Below, piece after piece: positions 45,155 to 57,189 of a DNA stretch of 64,000 nt. Origin of the DNA: Diphasiastrum complanatum (taxonomy: Eukaryota > Streptophyta > Lycopodiopsida > Lycopodiales > Lycopodiaceae). Position 1 is the first letter of the stretch; each line of letters begins with the position of its first letter. Under the pieces are notes generated by a model. The model had not been told where the DNA came from and did no database searches. It saw only the letters and a list, made by a program, of their open reading frames with translations. Position numbers and translations under genes: made by a program. Where the stretch lies: assembly GCA_029204225.1 (NCBI GenBank), contig CM055105.1, forward strand, positions 12,552,224 through 12,616,223. The letters run 5' to 3'.

Positions 45155-45685
45155 GTTCCAAAAAGACCCTTTAAAAATTCGTGCAAGATGTCTTTTTTAT
45201 TATTAAAATATTATAACACTATTACTTTTGACTTGCCATAACTTTTAAATCGTAGCTCAAAAGTATCATCTAACATATCATTGGAAAGCTCTTGTTGAGC
45301 ACTTTCTAATGCAACAAAGTTTGCTAAATTTGGCTTTACCACTAAAAAGTTATGCCATTTTTAGTATGGAATCAAAATGTGGACTCAAAAAGTTACGTTA
45401 CGTAGATTTCAAATTTGAGTGTTTTGATTGGTCCATGAGTAAGAAAAATTTCAGAAAAAATATAAAAAGAATCTTTACAAAGGGGCTTTTTGGGATTTAG
45501 AACTCCTCAAATGAAGTTTTTTCAATTTATGTTATTCCAGTTGTGGATGTTCCTGAAAAGAATCTAAATGGTTGTGAATTCTTAGCAATTCTTAACTCAG
45601 TAAATTTAGTGCATGAACAAGCAGTGAAAGAACAGATCATAAATGAAGTTAGGGATGTTTTTCCATCTAGTTTACCTCATGGTTT
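45155..45685 (+). pseudogene. Gypsy D protease-RT linker, left part of RT
   Basis: After the protease frame, about 390 bp has no clear homology. From 45543 the frame gives DVPEKNLNGCEFLAILN and EVRDVFPSSLPHG, the start of RT. It is cut in the codon after PHG by element E. The same RT motif continues at 59095 with LPPSRSVDHKIEVIPG. Confidence 0.8.
45681..45685 (+). repeat. Target-site duplication of element E, left
   Basis: GGTTT precedes the LTR start TGTGGGG and is repeated at 59095-59099 after the other LTR. One copy reconstitutes D's Gly-Leu codons, so this is a true 5-bp duplication. Confidence 0.95.
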
Positions 45686-46502
45686 TGTGGGGTCGAAGAT
45701 CTCTCGTAGTATAGCCCTTCCGCCTATCAACAAAGGTTAGATCACTGGATAGGTGCCTAACTATGCATAGATGCTACTTTTAGTTAATTTCCTACTTTCT
45801 CCCTTAACTCTACTCACCACTATACTACTCCTCTTTAACTCTACTCCTCTACACTAACATTCATCATAGTTTGGTTGAAGGGAAGGAATGGAGAAGAAGA
45901 GATTGAGAAGAGAAGAGAAAGGGAGAGAAAGAGAGTGAGGGTGGAGGTTAGCTCAAATGCTCCTTATGCTTGCTAATGGAAAAACATTCACTATGGCAAA
46001 CAATAAACATGGAAATAGAAAGCAATAGAAAACACAACCAAGAGCAATAGCAAGTAGTGAATAGCAAATGAGGATGCTTCTCTTCTAAAAATGGTAGAGT
46101 TTCCTCCTTCTCATTAAGCATCCAAATAGTGTACAAATGGTGTCTTTTTATAAAATGGGGAAGGCCCTTGCCCCTCAATCTTATTGGCTAATATTCACAA
46201 TGATCCTAACCATTCATCTTGGACCCAACTTGATCCAAGGGTCCACAAAAAGTACATTAGAAATCACAAGATTCATGTGAGTCCCAATTTAAACCCAACT
46301 CTAAAATGTGATCTCTAAGTTTAAAAATGACATTGGGCCTCTAGTTTTATTTTAATTACGAGGCCCAAGTCAAGTTTATTTTATTTACAACAATTGCGTG
46401 CTCATTGGGCCATGGGCTTATACATGCAGGATGCCATGCCCTCGCAACACATTTTATTGAAGGATTTTATTTATTTTCACTTTGTTGGGAATACCACCAA
46501 AA
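45686..46502 (-). repeat. Element E 3' LTR (left copy)
   Basis: 817 bp, aligned base for base with 58278-59094. Its outer end is TGTGGGG on +. Its inner end reads ACCACCAAAA instead of ACCCCCAACA, so the usual terminal CA is lost here. The inner neighbour lacks a clear polypurine tract. Confidence 0.93.
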
Positions 46503-46551
46503 GGACCCATGGCCTGAAGTAGTGCCGGTCCCTCGGCACTCTGCCGGTTTA

Positions 46552-49500
46552 TTAGAGCATTCTCTTGGACCGCTTCTGGTGGATGAGACATCCCGTAACG
46601 TCTTCCATGAAGTTGAGACGGTCCAGTTTCTTCGAGTCCTTTGGCGTGTGGAAGGACTTGTGGACTCCTGTCAACCATTCCTGATCCACCCATGCTTGGA
46701 ATCGTTTCGTCCAGGGATCTCCAAGGAATGCAGCTCGATAATATACGCGAGCAACTGGCAGCTGGTCTTCGACTTTGTCGGAAGCGAGCGCCTTATTTGG
46801 ATAAAAAAATATGGAGGGAAGAAAATCATCCCATTTTGTTTCAATGCCCATTAAATATTCCAAGTCTCGGGCGTAAGTGGCTGCCGCGCGGACTGTGGGA
46901 TCGGGGCAATTGATGTAGTGACTAGCGAATGCGAAGAGAGCCCTTCTAGCATCTACATCCGTTGTCCACCCATATTCGGATTTGATGATTGGCCAGTTGA
47001 AATTGTTGAGTGTGATCTGGTCCAGAGGAGAGCCGCATTCCGCCCATTTGGATCTTCTTGGACATGGCAGGAAATGCGCGTTCACCCGTAACTGTTGCGG
47101 ACTCGTCACGTAAGCCCTGATGGCCACAGGGTCTCTCTCAAATAATTGTTATTGCCACTCCGGTTGTGGTTGGAGGGCAGGTAAGGCTTGCAGTTCTTTT
47201 CCCTTGATGGTTTGAGCTGAGAATGATATCTGCCAGCCGTCTCTTGATGACTCGAGGGGATATTTGGATAAAAATTCATTGATGTTCTCCTCCACAGATT
47301 TCGGTCTTTGGAAGGCCTGGCTGGTAGATATCGTTCGTGACCCTCTGAATGATGTTGCTTGGCCCTAGTTGGTGGTTGCGCCTTGGCTCTGGTCTCGCGT
47401 CTCAGTGGCCACATCTGTCTGTCCTTGGTCTTGGCCTTCAGACCCTTGATCTGGTTGAAATCCCCCTAATGCCTGTTGGCTCTGATCTTGGCTGGTACTA
47501 GCCTGTGCAACGTCAAAATTAGGTGGCAGTGGAATTACCACATGGGTGGGCTGGGCCTTCGTTTCCATGTATTTCTGGCACGCCTTGAAGGCTTGCTTGG
47601 CCTGGGCGAGCTCTTGCATTGCGCTTGCCCGATACTTATTGAACTCCGCTTGGTAGCTGTTGAGGGTTTGGCTATAAATCTGCACCTGACGCCGTAGAAG
47701 ATTCATCTATGATTGGGAAAGCGGCCTTGTGTCCGGTGCAGATTGAGCGAACCAAACGAGCTTCTCGTCTTGTAAGGCTTTAACCTCCGTCCCCAGGCGC
47801 GTGTTCTCTGCTTCCAAAAGTGTAACTTGCGTCTGGATGGGGGCAAGCCGTTGGGATGCTTCAGCTTGAAGCTCCCGCACCTTTGTGGAGGCCTTAGTCA
47901 GCACTTTGGAGAGGCTTTGAATATATTTGTTTAGGCCCTCCTCCTTCTGCTGCAGCTTGGCAATCTCCTGGTGCCCTGCTTGTTTGTGTTGCTGAGCCAA
48001 AATCAGCTCTTGCTGCAGCTTAGTGAGGTTTGCTCGTAGTTGTGTATTACTCGTTGCCAACTGTAGTACCCTGCTTTGTAGAATAGCTTTGGCTGCTACC
48101 GCATCCAAGATGTATTTTCCTTGGGTTTGGTACACCGTCGTTAGATCCGTGAGAGCAGCTGGTACACTGGCACTGGCAGGGGCTTGTGTTGTATCGGCCC
48201 TGATGACTTGTGGAATTCCATCGTCATTGTCATCGATCAGGTTTTCATTTGTGCTAATGCCATCTGGGGTGGTAGGGTCAGCCCGATCTGGTGATGCTAC
48301 AAAAACTGTTTGTACAAATGCGTCATTAGGCAGCGGTTGGCTGCCCTCGGCAACCTTTGGCGAAGCGGGTGGGGTGTGAGAAACAACTGTGGAAACAGGG
48401 GTTAGGACGGTTTGTCCGAACGAGAGGATGGGAGGAACAATGGAGAACTGAAGGGTGGTGTGGAGTATGGAAGAAGGTGAGGATGGAGCAGAAAGTGTCT
48501 GGCATGGGGGTGAAAACCTGATAACTTGCATCCATGCCAGAGTGTTGGGGGACAGTTGCGAATCAAAAGGGTTGAATGTGAGAGGATTAACGGTGGTGGC
48601 AGGAGTAATGGAGGATGCGATGGTGATGGATGGAGCAGCGGACACTGGAAGAGAAGTAGGAGTGGTATCAATAGAAGAAACAAGAATGGAGACAGAAACA
48701 GATGTGGATGGAATAGGAAGAGAGGTAGTGACAACAGAAATTGGAGTGGGGGTTGCACGGAAGAAGAAGTGGCTGTGGTTGATGGAGTAGTTAGTGCAGC
48801 AGTGGAGACGCGTTGTCGGATAACAGGTGGAGATGTGGATGTAGAGGCAGCGCCACGCATTCGTTTGCTGGCCGTTGTGTTAATGACTGCAGGTTGGGAG
48901 GAGGTAGATGCTTGAGATGGTGGGTAAAGGTTAGTATGTGGCACAAGGGTAGACATGAGGGATGAGCGTTGGAAACTGAACACTTTCACCTCGAGAAGTG
49001 CACAGGCAAAGTCACACAGCAGGGGGCCTGCTGCGATTCGCTCACGGTTGTTGGGTTTGATGGAGTTTGTTAGTTCTCGAATAAGGAAGCTATGCCAGTC
49101 GTATGGCACAACGAAGGGATTAGGGAATTCCAGAAAGGATTCCACTATCTGACTCAGCAGCGTGGACTAGATTTTGTCCTTGCAAAATGTTGAAATAACC
49201 AGAAAGTTATTCAATAGATGCGCAGCTGTCTGAATGAGGGGTTATGTGATAGCTTCTATCAGGTAACCATTATTAGTCTAGATGGGGATTTTTGGTGTAG
49301 TTTGGGTGACGAATGATTTGATCAGAGCTTTGGCGTGGCGATGGGAGATGGGTTGACGATCATCGGACATAATGCCAATGGTGACCATCGAGTCGGCGTT
49401 AATCCTTACCTTGTACGTGGTACCTTGGTACAGGAAGTGGAAACGAGCCTTGTCCTCGTCCCAGGTGGCGTAAGCGTAAAGGGCGAGGCCCATGTTAATC

Positions 49501-49673
49501 TCAGAATGGTAGAGCACCGATTAAATATCCATTGCTTCAAAGAGGGGCCCGGCTGTCTGCACCCATGGTTGGATCAGAGTGTCAAAGGGTAGAGGCCAAA
49601 TCTGCGTGGCCTCAGGGATGTCACGCTGGATCACTTGTTTGGTGCCAGAGTCTTCAGAGGATGAGGAGGCCAT
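46552..49673 (-). pseudogene. Element E accessory ORF (after integrase, coiled coil)
   Basis: A sense-oriented ORF of about 1,040 codons starting at the ATG 49673 (MASSSSEDSGTKQVIQRDIP). Parts in order: an N-terminal domain (LYAYATWDEDKARFHFLYQG near 49450; FPNPFVVPYDWHSFLIREL near 49110); a Ser/Thr/Pro-rich middle (about 48900-48330); an acidic spot (LIDDNDDG); a long coiled coil with Gln/Leu/Lys heptads (LRANLTKLQQELILAQQHKQ and AGHQEIAKLQQKEEGLNKYI, about 48040-47760); a Gln-rich stretch (47540-47370); and a C-terminal domain (DPTVRAAATYARDLEYLMG, WDDFLPSIFFYPNK, about 47040-46560). About six stops and one or more shifts break it. I do not recognise a family. Its position resembles env-like or extra ORFs of Athila-type elements, but I see no signal peptide or membrane helix. 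Confidence 0.8.
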
Positions 49674-50046
49674 GTCAGCAATGATGATGAGTGGTTGAAA
49701 AAGTCGGAAAAGTAGAAAAAATGGTGGAAAATGGAAAAAGATGTGGAAACAGTAGAAAACTGAGAATAATGAGTGTTGGATGACAATGATTGTAGTTTAG
49801 AGCGCAGATCGGTGTTTAATGTAAGCAGATGATAGCTGGTAGGAAGTTTGGTTGAAAACAGAAAACTTGGTATTTTCAGTGGAAATTTCGACAGAGCTTT
49901 GCTAGCAAAGGTGACAAATGACTCGAATTCAGCCCTTATATAGCGGAATTTAGAGTGCATATTAGGTAAAATTCACTTTCCCTTGTTCAGTTCCACCCAA
50001 ATTTTGGTAGAAACCTTCTTCACAAAATTCTAAGACCTCAGGGAAG

Positions 50047-50352
50047 TCTGCGAGAGTTCAGAAGGTGATTTGACTGCTATGCGAAGGTTCTGCGAGGGTT
50101 CAGGCTGTCTGCAAGGGTTCAAGACTCTCGCAGGACATGATCTCTCACACAACTTGTTCCTGTGATTGGATTTTCAGGATTAGACCATGTAGGCAGGCTA
50201 ATTTCACTACTCTGATTCCATTTAGGCACCTTGCGAGAGTTGATAAGTTGATCTTGATGCTCTGCGAGGGTTTTGAAAATTCTGCTGCTGGAAACTCTCG
50301 CATACACTAAAAAATGATGATATCTCCATCAGGAACTCTCGCAAAGATTTTT
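50047..50352 (-). repeat. Motif block 2: TGCGAGAGTT-like words before the accessory ORF
   Basis: About nine copies of (C)TGCGAGAGTT / AACTCTCGCA and close variants (GCGAGGGTT, GCAAGGGTT) occur in both orientations: near 50048, 50080, 50089, 50108, 50123, 50231, 50262, 50293 and 50335. The same words fill the gag leader (57183-57966). The block lies about 370-680 bp upstream of the accessory ORF start. Confidence 0.85.
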
Positions 50353-50782
50353 ATGGATGCATCTAGGTCAAATCTGGTGACTTTTCAATTTTCAAGAGCT
50401 ATCTCCCAGGGGATCTCAAAAAATCATGAAAAAAGTGCTCTTTCAGAGTGTTTTTTGACGAGATCTTGAGATTTTTTGGTTTTTAACTTTTGTAAACTAG
50501 TAATCAACTTCATCCAGGCTTGATCTGACTGTTGGTAGTGCTCTGGAAGTTCTGATGGATTCTTGGTAGTAGATCCCTCAGTCAATATGATGATCTGCTT
50601 CCTTTTTGACCCTATTAGGATCTGGATCCTCCTTGGATTCTGATGGATTTCCCCGATCTTGCCAAATCTGGCTGAATCTTGATGGATTTAGCTTGATTTG
50701 GCTTGATCTCTTTAGATCTAGCGGTGACGGCTAAGCAGATTAGCTTTTTGTAATGTGCCACCCCCTATCTGGATCTGTCTTA
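50353..50782 (-). other. Spacer between element E integrase and motif block 2
   Basis: About 430 bp after the pol stop codon with no recognised coding sequence. It contains several GATCT/GGATC-rich words (CTTGATTT, GATCTGG) but no clear periodicity. Confidence 0.5.
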
Positions 50783-53700
50783 CTATGGTGGCCAGTACTT
50801 GTGCAACCGGCTACTGTTGATGGGTGTGTCGAAGGGCGTCCCATCAAGCTATTCTAAGTTCACGGCTCCATGATTAAGAGTTTCCTTGATCCTATAAGGA
50901 CCTTCGCCCGTGAATTTTAACTTCCCCTTGATCGCCTTGGTTTTATACATCAGGACCAGATCTCCTGAACGAAGATCCTTCTTTTGTAATCTTCAATCAT
51001 GCCAAGCTTTGCGTCTTTTCTTTTCAGTTGTCAGTGCATGCACAACTAATAAGCGTGTTTCATAGAGTTTATGCAGAGCTTCATGGCGTAGCTATAGATA
51101 TTTGGACTCATTAGGATGTTGCGCGGTGGCAATCCTTAATGAAGGAACTAAAAACTCTACTGGCATCACAACATCCTAACCATATACCAATTGGAAGGGT
51201 GTTTGATCAGTGCTCCCTTTATATGCTGTCCTGAATGCCCACAATGCAGCATGCAACTTGTGTTCCCAATCTGATCTACTAGCTTCAACTGTTTTCGTGA
51301 GCACGCTACACAGGATCTTATTGGATGATTCTGCTTGCCCATTACCACGAGGATAATAAGGCGTATTGGTTTTGTGGATCATGAAGAATTCCTCCAACAA
51401 GACCTTGATGGTCTCGTTGATGAAATGGCTTCTGCGATCACTGACTAGTTCCACTGGATATCCGAAGCGCACAATGATATTTTCATAAAGGAATTTGGCA
51501 GTGGTTCTAGCATCAGCTACTCTTATTGCCTTGGCTTCGACCCATTTGGTGAGATAGTCTGTGGTTATGATTATGTATCGAGCTTGGGAACTCCTTGCTG
51601 TAGGGTGAATTGGACCAATATAATCCAATCCCCATTTTTCGAATGGTGCTTGGGCTAAGACTGGGTGCAGTAGATCATAGTTCAATCTCATTGATCTCCT
51701 TGCCCTTTGGCACACATCGCACTTTTTCAAGTATTCCTCTGTGTCTTTATGAATCGTTGGCCACCAACATCCTGATTGCAGGATCTTGCGAACTGTAATG
51801 TCAGATGCAAAATGACCTCCACCCATGCCTTCATGTGAAAGCGAAATGATCTGGGTGGTCTCATGAGGAAGAATACACCGCTGAAGAATTCCGTCTGGAC
51901 CTCTTCGGTACAACTGGCCGACAATCAGCTGATAAGGTCTAGCCTTCAAGATCAATTTTCGCTGTTCCGCCTTTGGTAGTGATTTGTCTAGTTGGCTCCA
52001 CATTAGATATTCAACAATGTCGGCAGCCCATTCTGGTACTGTATCCACGTAAAATAAGGCAGCATCTGCCAGCTCATCATCGGGTTGGGTTGCAATCTCC
52101 TTCCCCTTGATTCGTGACACATGATCTGCCATGTAGTGTTGTTTTCCCTTGCGAACTACTATCCGAAAATCAAATTCCAACAACAAAAGGAGCCATCTGG
52201 TGATTCTCACGGTGTTGCAAGTTTTATTAACGAGATATAACAAGGGTTGATGGTCCGTATAAAAAGCAAAATGTGTGGCCATCAAATAGTGTCGAAACTT
52301 CTTAACCGCATAGATCATTGCCAGTGCTTCCCGCTCTGTGGCTGAATAATTCATTTCGGTATCACTGAGCTGTTGGCTTGCAAATCAGATTGAAAAATCC
52401 TTTTTGTGTTCACCTGGCTGGGTTAAGACTGCTCCAACTGCATACTTCGATGCGTCCGTATGCACGTGGAACTCAATGGACCAATTGGGTGGTCGTAAGA
52501 TTGGTGCTGAGACCAATGCATCCTTAATCTTCTGGAAAGCCTTTAGAGCTTTCTCATTCCAATGTGGATCCTTTGTGAGCTTGTAAATTGGTCTGGCTAA
52601 CTCCGCAAAATCAAGAATGAAGATCCTATAATAGTTAGCATGACCCATGAAAATGTAGACCTCGCGGATCGTCCCCGGTGGTGGTAGATCAACAATGATC
52701 TTGATCTTTGATATATCTGCGGCGATCCCGTGTCTTGACACTATATGGCCGAGTATCAAGCCACGTGTCACCCAAAATTGACATTTTTCTAGATTCAGGG
52801 AGATCTGATAATTGCGACATTTTTGTAACACCTTCTCCAAATTGGATAAGTGTTTTGAATCTGGTCCATGCACGCACAGATCGTCCAAGAAAATTTCCAA
52901 ATATTTTTGCAAATAATCTTTGAATGCCACCTGCATGACTCGTTGGAAAGTGCTTGGGGCATTGCAAAGTCCGAATGGCATCACTTTATAGGCATAAGTT
53001 CTCCATTCCGTGGCAAATGCTGTCTTGTGTTGATCTTGGGGGGCTATTGCAAAGTCCGAATGGCATCACTTTATAGGCATAAGTTTTCCATTCCGTGGCG
53101 AATGCTGTCTTGTGTTGATCTTGGCGAATGCAATCTTGTAGCCGCTGAAGCCGTCCAGAAAACTGTAGCTTCGTTGCCAGCTACTCTATCGAGGACACTT
53201 TCTGTAAATGGTAAAGGAAAATGGTCCTTTTTGGTGACTGCATTAAGCGCCTTCAGATTCACATAGATACGCATTTTGCCATTCTTCTTGGGTATTATAA
53301 CTATCGACGATACCCATTCCGTGTGCTCGATTTCGTAAATGAAATCTGCATCCATAAGTTTCTACAACTCTTGCTTGATTAGTTCTGTATAATTCGGACT
53401 GCAGCGGTAGTAACGGCTTACCTTGGGGACTGCTCCGTCCACCAAAGTTATGGTGTGTTGGACTACTGTTGGCGGAATGCCCTTTAGATCACTATAGCTC
53501 CAGGCAAAACAGTCTTTATATTCCACTAACAAGGATCGTAGTCTCTTGAACTGCGTGGGTGTTAACTGCTCTCCCACATACACTATCATTTCTTCTTCTC
53601 CTAGTTCCACAAGATTCATCGGCTGTGTTTGCGCAGGTCCCTCGAAGACTTGTTCCGCTGGTGTCTGACTTTGATCAGGTTTTCGTTGGGCTTGCGACAT

Positions 53701-53913
53701 CATGATTACTATGTCGTCCAATGTATAATTCTTGAAAGTATCAGGCATCTCATGAACTGGAGCTCGTCGAGATTCCTCTTTCAGCATTTTGATCCTGGCC
53801 CGACTGGTCACTTTTCTATTTTCTGTCACCTGTGTAGAAGATGACATTGTATCTGAGTCCAACTTGATTGACTTCAAGGAATCCAACACCTTCTTTTTGC
53901 CCTTTTTTGTCAT
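50783..53913 (-). pseudogene. Element E pol: RT, RNase H, integrase
   Basis: RT starts near 53500 (KDCFAWSYSDLKGIPP), has IPKKNGKMRIYVNLKALN, MMPFGLCNAPSTFQRVM, the catalytic EIFLDDLCVHG (about 52905-52873) and GLILGHIVSRHGIAAD. RNase H includes [16 protein letters not shown] and YSATEREALAMIYAVKKFRH, YTDHQPLLYLVN. Integrase has HEGMGGGHFASDITVRKIL, CDVCQRARRS, D in GLDYIGPIHP, D in VELVSDRRSHFIN and E in YPRGNGQAESSNK, so the DDE triad is kept. The frame is open from 52354 to about 51176. Damage: an 84-bp duplication in RT, a break between RT and RNase H near 52390-52355, and stops after 51176. The C-terminus SSRLHKYWPP ends at 50783 and lacks a chromodomain. Confidence 0.92.
52961..53128 (-). 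repeat. 84-bp tandem duplication inside element E RT
   Basis: The + strand word ATTGCAAAGTCCGAATGGCA occurs at 52961 and 53045, and the two following stretches match to the word TGTTGATCTTGG. The unit covers the RT segment TEW.TYAYKVMPFGL just before the catalytic box. Local frames are disrupted, so it is a disabling mutation rather than a functional repeat. Confidence 0.9.
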
Positions 53914-55422
53914 TTTGGTGGGTTCATCCTTGTTGTCTTTCTTCGAGACTACTGTGACATTCGCCTCATGGTTGCGAATATCAATGTCTACTGTAGCTAT
54001 TGCCTCTTCGGGTAGGTCACTCCATCAGATCACCTGGTTGTAGCGTTGCTTCAACTGATTCTTCTTATTCGCAGGTGCCTTGGGTGGTTCGATCCTTGAG
54101 ACTTTCGCCATAGCAGACCTTTGTGGTGGTTGAGCTGGTACCTTCTTGGTTCCGTAACGATCTGGGTCCATGTGGTGTAGGACTTGTTCATCAGTCAGCT
54201 CAATCTCCTTATTATAAGTTAGAGCATGTTGCCGAGGGACTAGATCATTGTCCACTGGGTTCTCAATCGGCTCTGCTGACAGCCATGCTACGTTATCATA
54301 TTCACCCCAAACGTGATTGGTGTGTCCATAGTATAACATTTGGGTGAAGATGTACTCGGTTCTAGATCTGATTCATATTGACATGCCTGGCAGTCAATAG
54401 TTGCTAATGCATCCATCCATCTCATGACATCCGTCTTTGAATGATAGTGACCTCCCTTGGCTGGCCTTGGGCGGTCAATCGTATGATCTGTCGTGGATGA
54501 TCCGTCATCAGCTTTGGGTGCAATAGGTTTCACCGCCCATGTGGTTGGATCTACCCTTACAGCCTGTTCTCTGTTCTCGAAGGTGAGTTTCCCTATACCC
54601 CAGTTGTGTACTACTTGCGCAGCTCTCAGCCATGGTCTTCCGAGTAAAACATGGTATGCAGATGGAGATTCAGGTATACCCATGACCACAACAGTAATCA
54701 CACACTGCATGCCTGCTATCTTTACGGGAATATCAGTAACTACACCTTTTGGTTTCACACAAGATTGATCTGCTAGCTTGATGGCGAATCTGGCTGGCTT
54801 CAATCCTTGTAATTCCCATTTTTTGTACAAAGTAGTGAAGATCTAATTGACACCCGATCCTCCATCTACCACTGCCGCCTCGTCCTCATATCTCTTGTGT
54901 TTGATTGGCAAAGTGATGTTGTGTTCCTCACTTTTCCATGCTGCTCCGATGTGGAGGACGTTATTTGTTTCATCATAGTCTGCACAATATATGGGCTCAG
55001 GCGCTACTGGATCCTCATCCGCTTTGGCCCATCAGCTAAAAGGCTTTTCGCTTGTGGTGCAATCCGCAGTAGTTCTCCGAGTGGTAAACTAACATGGCTC
55101 AACAGCAAGAGTGTGAGCCTTTCAGTGCGTGGTTTCGAAAGCTCCACCATGTAAAAAGGTGGTTCATGTTGGTGCAATCGATCATTCTGATCAGTGCGCA
55201 GTGGTGAGCCCGTTTGTAGTTCCCGTTCGACGCCGACTGGAGGTTCCATGTGATTGTTTTGTTCTTGCTCATTTTTCTCTTCTTGTGCTGTTGTATCCAG
55301 TGTCTTATTTTCTGGTACTATCTTCTCTCTTTCCTCACATTTGGATATGGCGCTGGAGTTGAGGGTTGGTCGTCAGTGGCTGATGGTGGTGGTGAGAGAG
55401 CCACTTCCTTCCTCTTCTGTGC
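53914..55422 (-). pseudogene. Element E protease and flanking linkers
   Basis: An aspartic-protease domain is read on the minus strand from about 54890: EAAVVDGGSGVN (catalytic D-G-G/GSG), a stop, then LYKKWELQGLKPARFAIKLA, CVITVVVMGIPESPSAYHVL and LGRPWLR (about 54840-54620). The protease-RT linker (54550-53914) has acidic and Pro/Lys-rich stretches. 55422-54900 is a broken gag-protease linker with many stops. Confidence 0.8.
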
Positions 55423-57189
55423 TCACGTAACAGCTAACACATGAGTGTGGTCTTGTCGACCTTTCGATGGCATCCCCGCTGGAACTGCTGATTGCTGTAT
55501 GACAATGAGGTTAAGAGGTGCACTGGTTCCAAGTTTAAATGGACAATTCTTAAAACAATGTCCATAACCGCAATCCCGGCAGGAGGTTGTATATTGTCCC
55601 TTGTAGGGACATTCTGCAATTCTGTGTCCCTCGCCGCATCCGGAGCAGCCGTAATTTCTTCCACCTTGACGTTGAGTTTGAGCTGCATAGGCCGAATCAT
55701 ATTCATTTATGGCAGGATCCATAAATGGTTCATCTGGTCCATACCACTGCTGCTGCTCAGGTTGAGGTGGCATTTGCATTTCTTGTTCTACTGCTGTTAG
55801 GTTTACATGGGCCACTTGTTGATTGTCTGGCCCTGGTGGAGCAGGTAAGGCCATGCGTTGTGGTTGATTGGTGCGCCGTACCTTGGTGCTGCGTTAGGTG
55901 CCCCTTGATGATAAGGATAAGAAGTCTGATAAGGACTTCTCTTCTGTTGAACAACCCTGGGGTTAAACAGGCAAAATGTCGTATCGTGCGATGTTGCATT
56001 GCATAGATGGCAGAATCTATGTGTCAGTTTCAAATTTTGCTTTAGGATTGGACACTTGTTCGCTGTATGGTTTTGCATGCATACTGAACACCATACATTT
56101 TCTCGTCGAGGATACTGTAGCTGGGTTGGTTCCGGTTGATGTGGAGTTACTGTTACAGTTCCTTGTAAGGCCTTCAGTTTCTGGTCAAACTACGCCGTAA
56201 GTTGCTCCATCTGCTGTTTGTGTAATTTTGCCATTTGCTCCAACAACAGTTCTGTGGATAGAGCGGATGCGTTTGATGATGATGATGCAATCGAGGGAGT
56301 AGGAGAGGGTGGAAGGATATTTGTCATCAGATCCCTCATTCTCTTCCCTGATGGCATCTTCCATAGCTTCTTGTAGAGTAGCGTACTGCTCCCGTCGTTT
56401 CAGTTCTCTTCTGATGCTTCGTGGTAATCCGGCTAGGAACCACATGATCACCGCATGATCGGGAGTCAGGGCTGCACTGCACTCGGATCGTAGATGTTTG
56501 ACCCGTTCAATATAGTCCCGAACCTTTCTCGTTTTCCCATCTTGACTTTGCTCAGCAGGAGGAACGGGTCTTCCAGAAACTTCCTTGGCTTAAAGCGCGT
56601 AATGAGAGCCGCTTTAACCACTTCCCAGGTGGATTTCTCTTCCTCTGACAGGTTGAAAACCAATCTTGAGCCACTGCAAGTAAGGACATAGGGAATAGCA
56701 TCAGCTTTTCTACAGGTGTCCATTCGCCGTAGATTTCACAAGCTTGCTCGTAGATATGGAGGAATCGGATGGGATCTGATGATCTGTCGTATTTTGGTAT
56801 CTCCATCCGTGGAGCTCTCCAAACTGCATGCAAGGGTGCGACAAGTACGGGTTGGCCCATTGGATCCATTGGTGCTGGTTCCGGTTCTGCCTCTTGTTGC
56901 ACAACTGCTAATCTAGGAAGGTGTGGTGTTTGATTTGCTATCCTTCGTGCTATTGATCGTCCCGATCTCAGATTCATCCGATGGTGGGTTCCAAAGTGAT
57001 TGGATCTTGGTTATACAGTAGGATGCAGTTTGGATCTTCAAGGATCTGATCGATCTGATTGGCCGGAATGAATTTTAGGCCTTTTACGGTGGTTTTTCCT
57101 TGATAAATTTTTATTCCTTGCATTGATTGACCTAAGATTTTGACAGTAGCTGGATCTGATGCAGGTCTTTCCATTGATCTAGTCTGCAA
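55423..57189 (-). pseudogene. Element E gag with two zinc knuckles
   Basis: It begins MQTRSMERPASDPATV at 57189, then shifts frame to NLRSGRSIARRIANQTPH at 56977. The gag domain shows RAPRMEIPKYDRSSDPIRFL, ACEIYGEWTPVEKLMLFP and WEVVKAALITRFKPRKFLED. Two CCHC-like knuckles (CSGCGEGHRIAEC and CRDCGYGHCFKNC, about 55660-55540) bind nucleic acid in this family. A further Cys/His piece (CHLCNATSHDTTFC) lies near 56010. At least four shifts break the frame. Confidence 0.87.

Noticed and set aside
47476-49152. Plus-strand open frames opposite the element E accessory ORF
   Set aside because: They are antisense shadows of a low-stop coding region; composition and continuity favour the minus frame.
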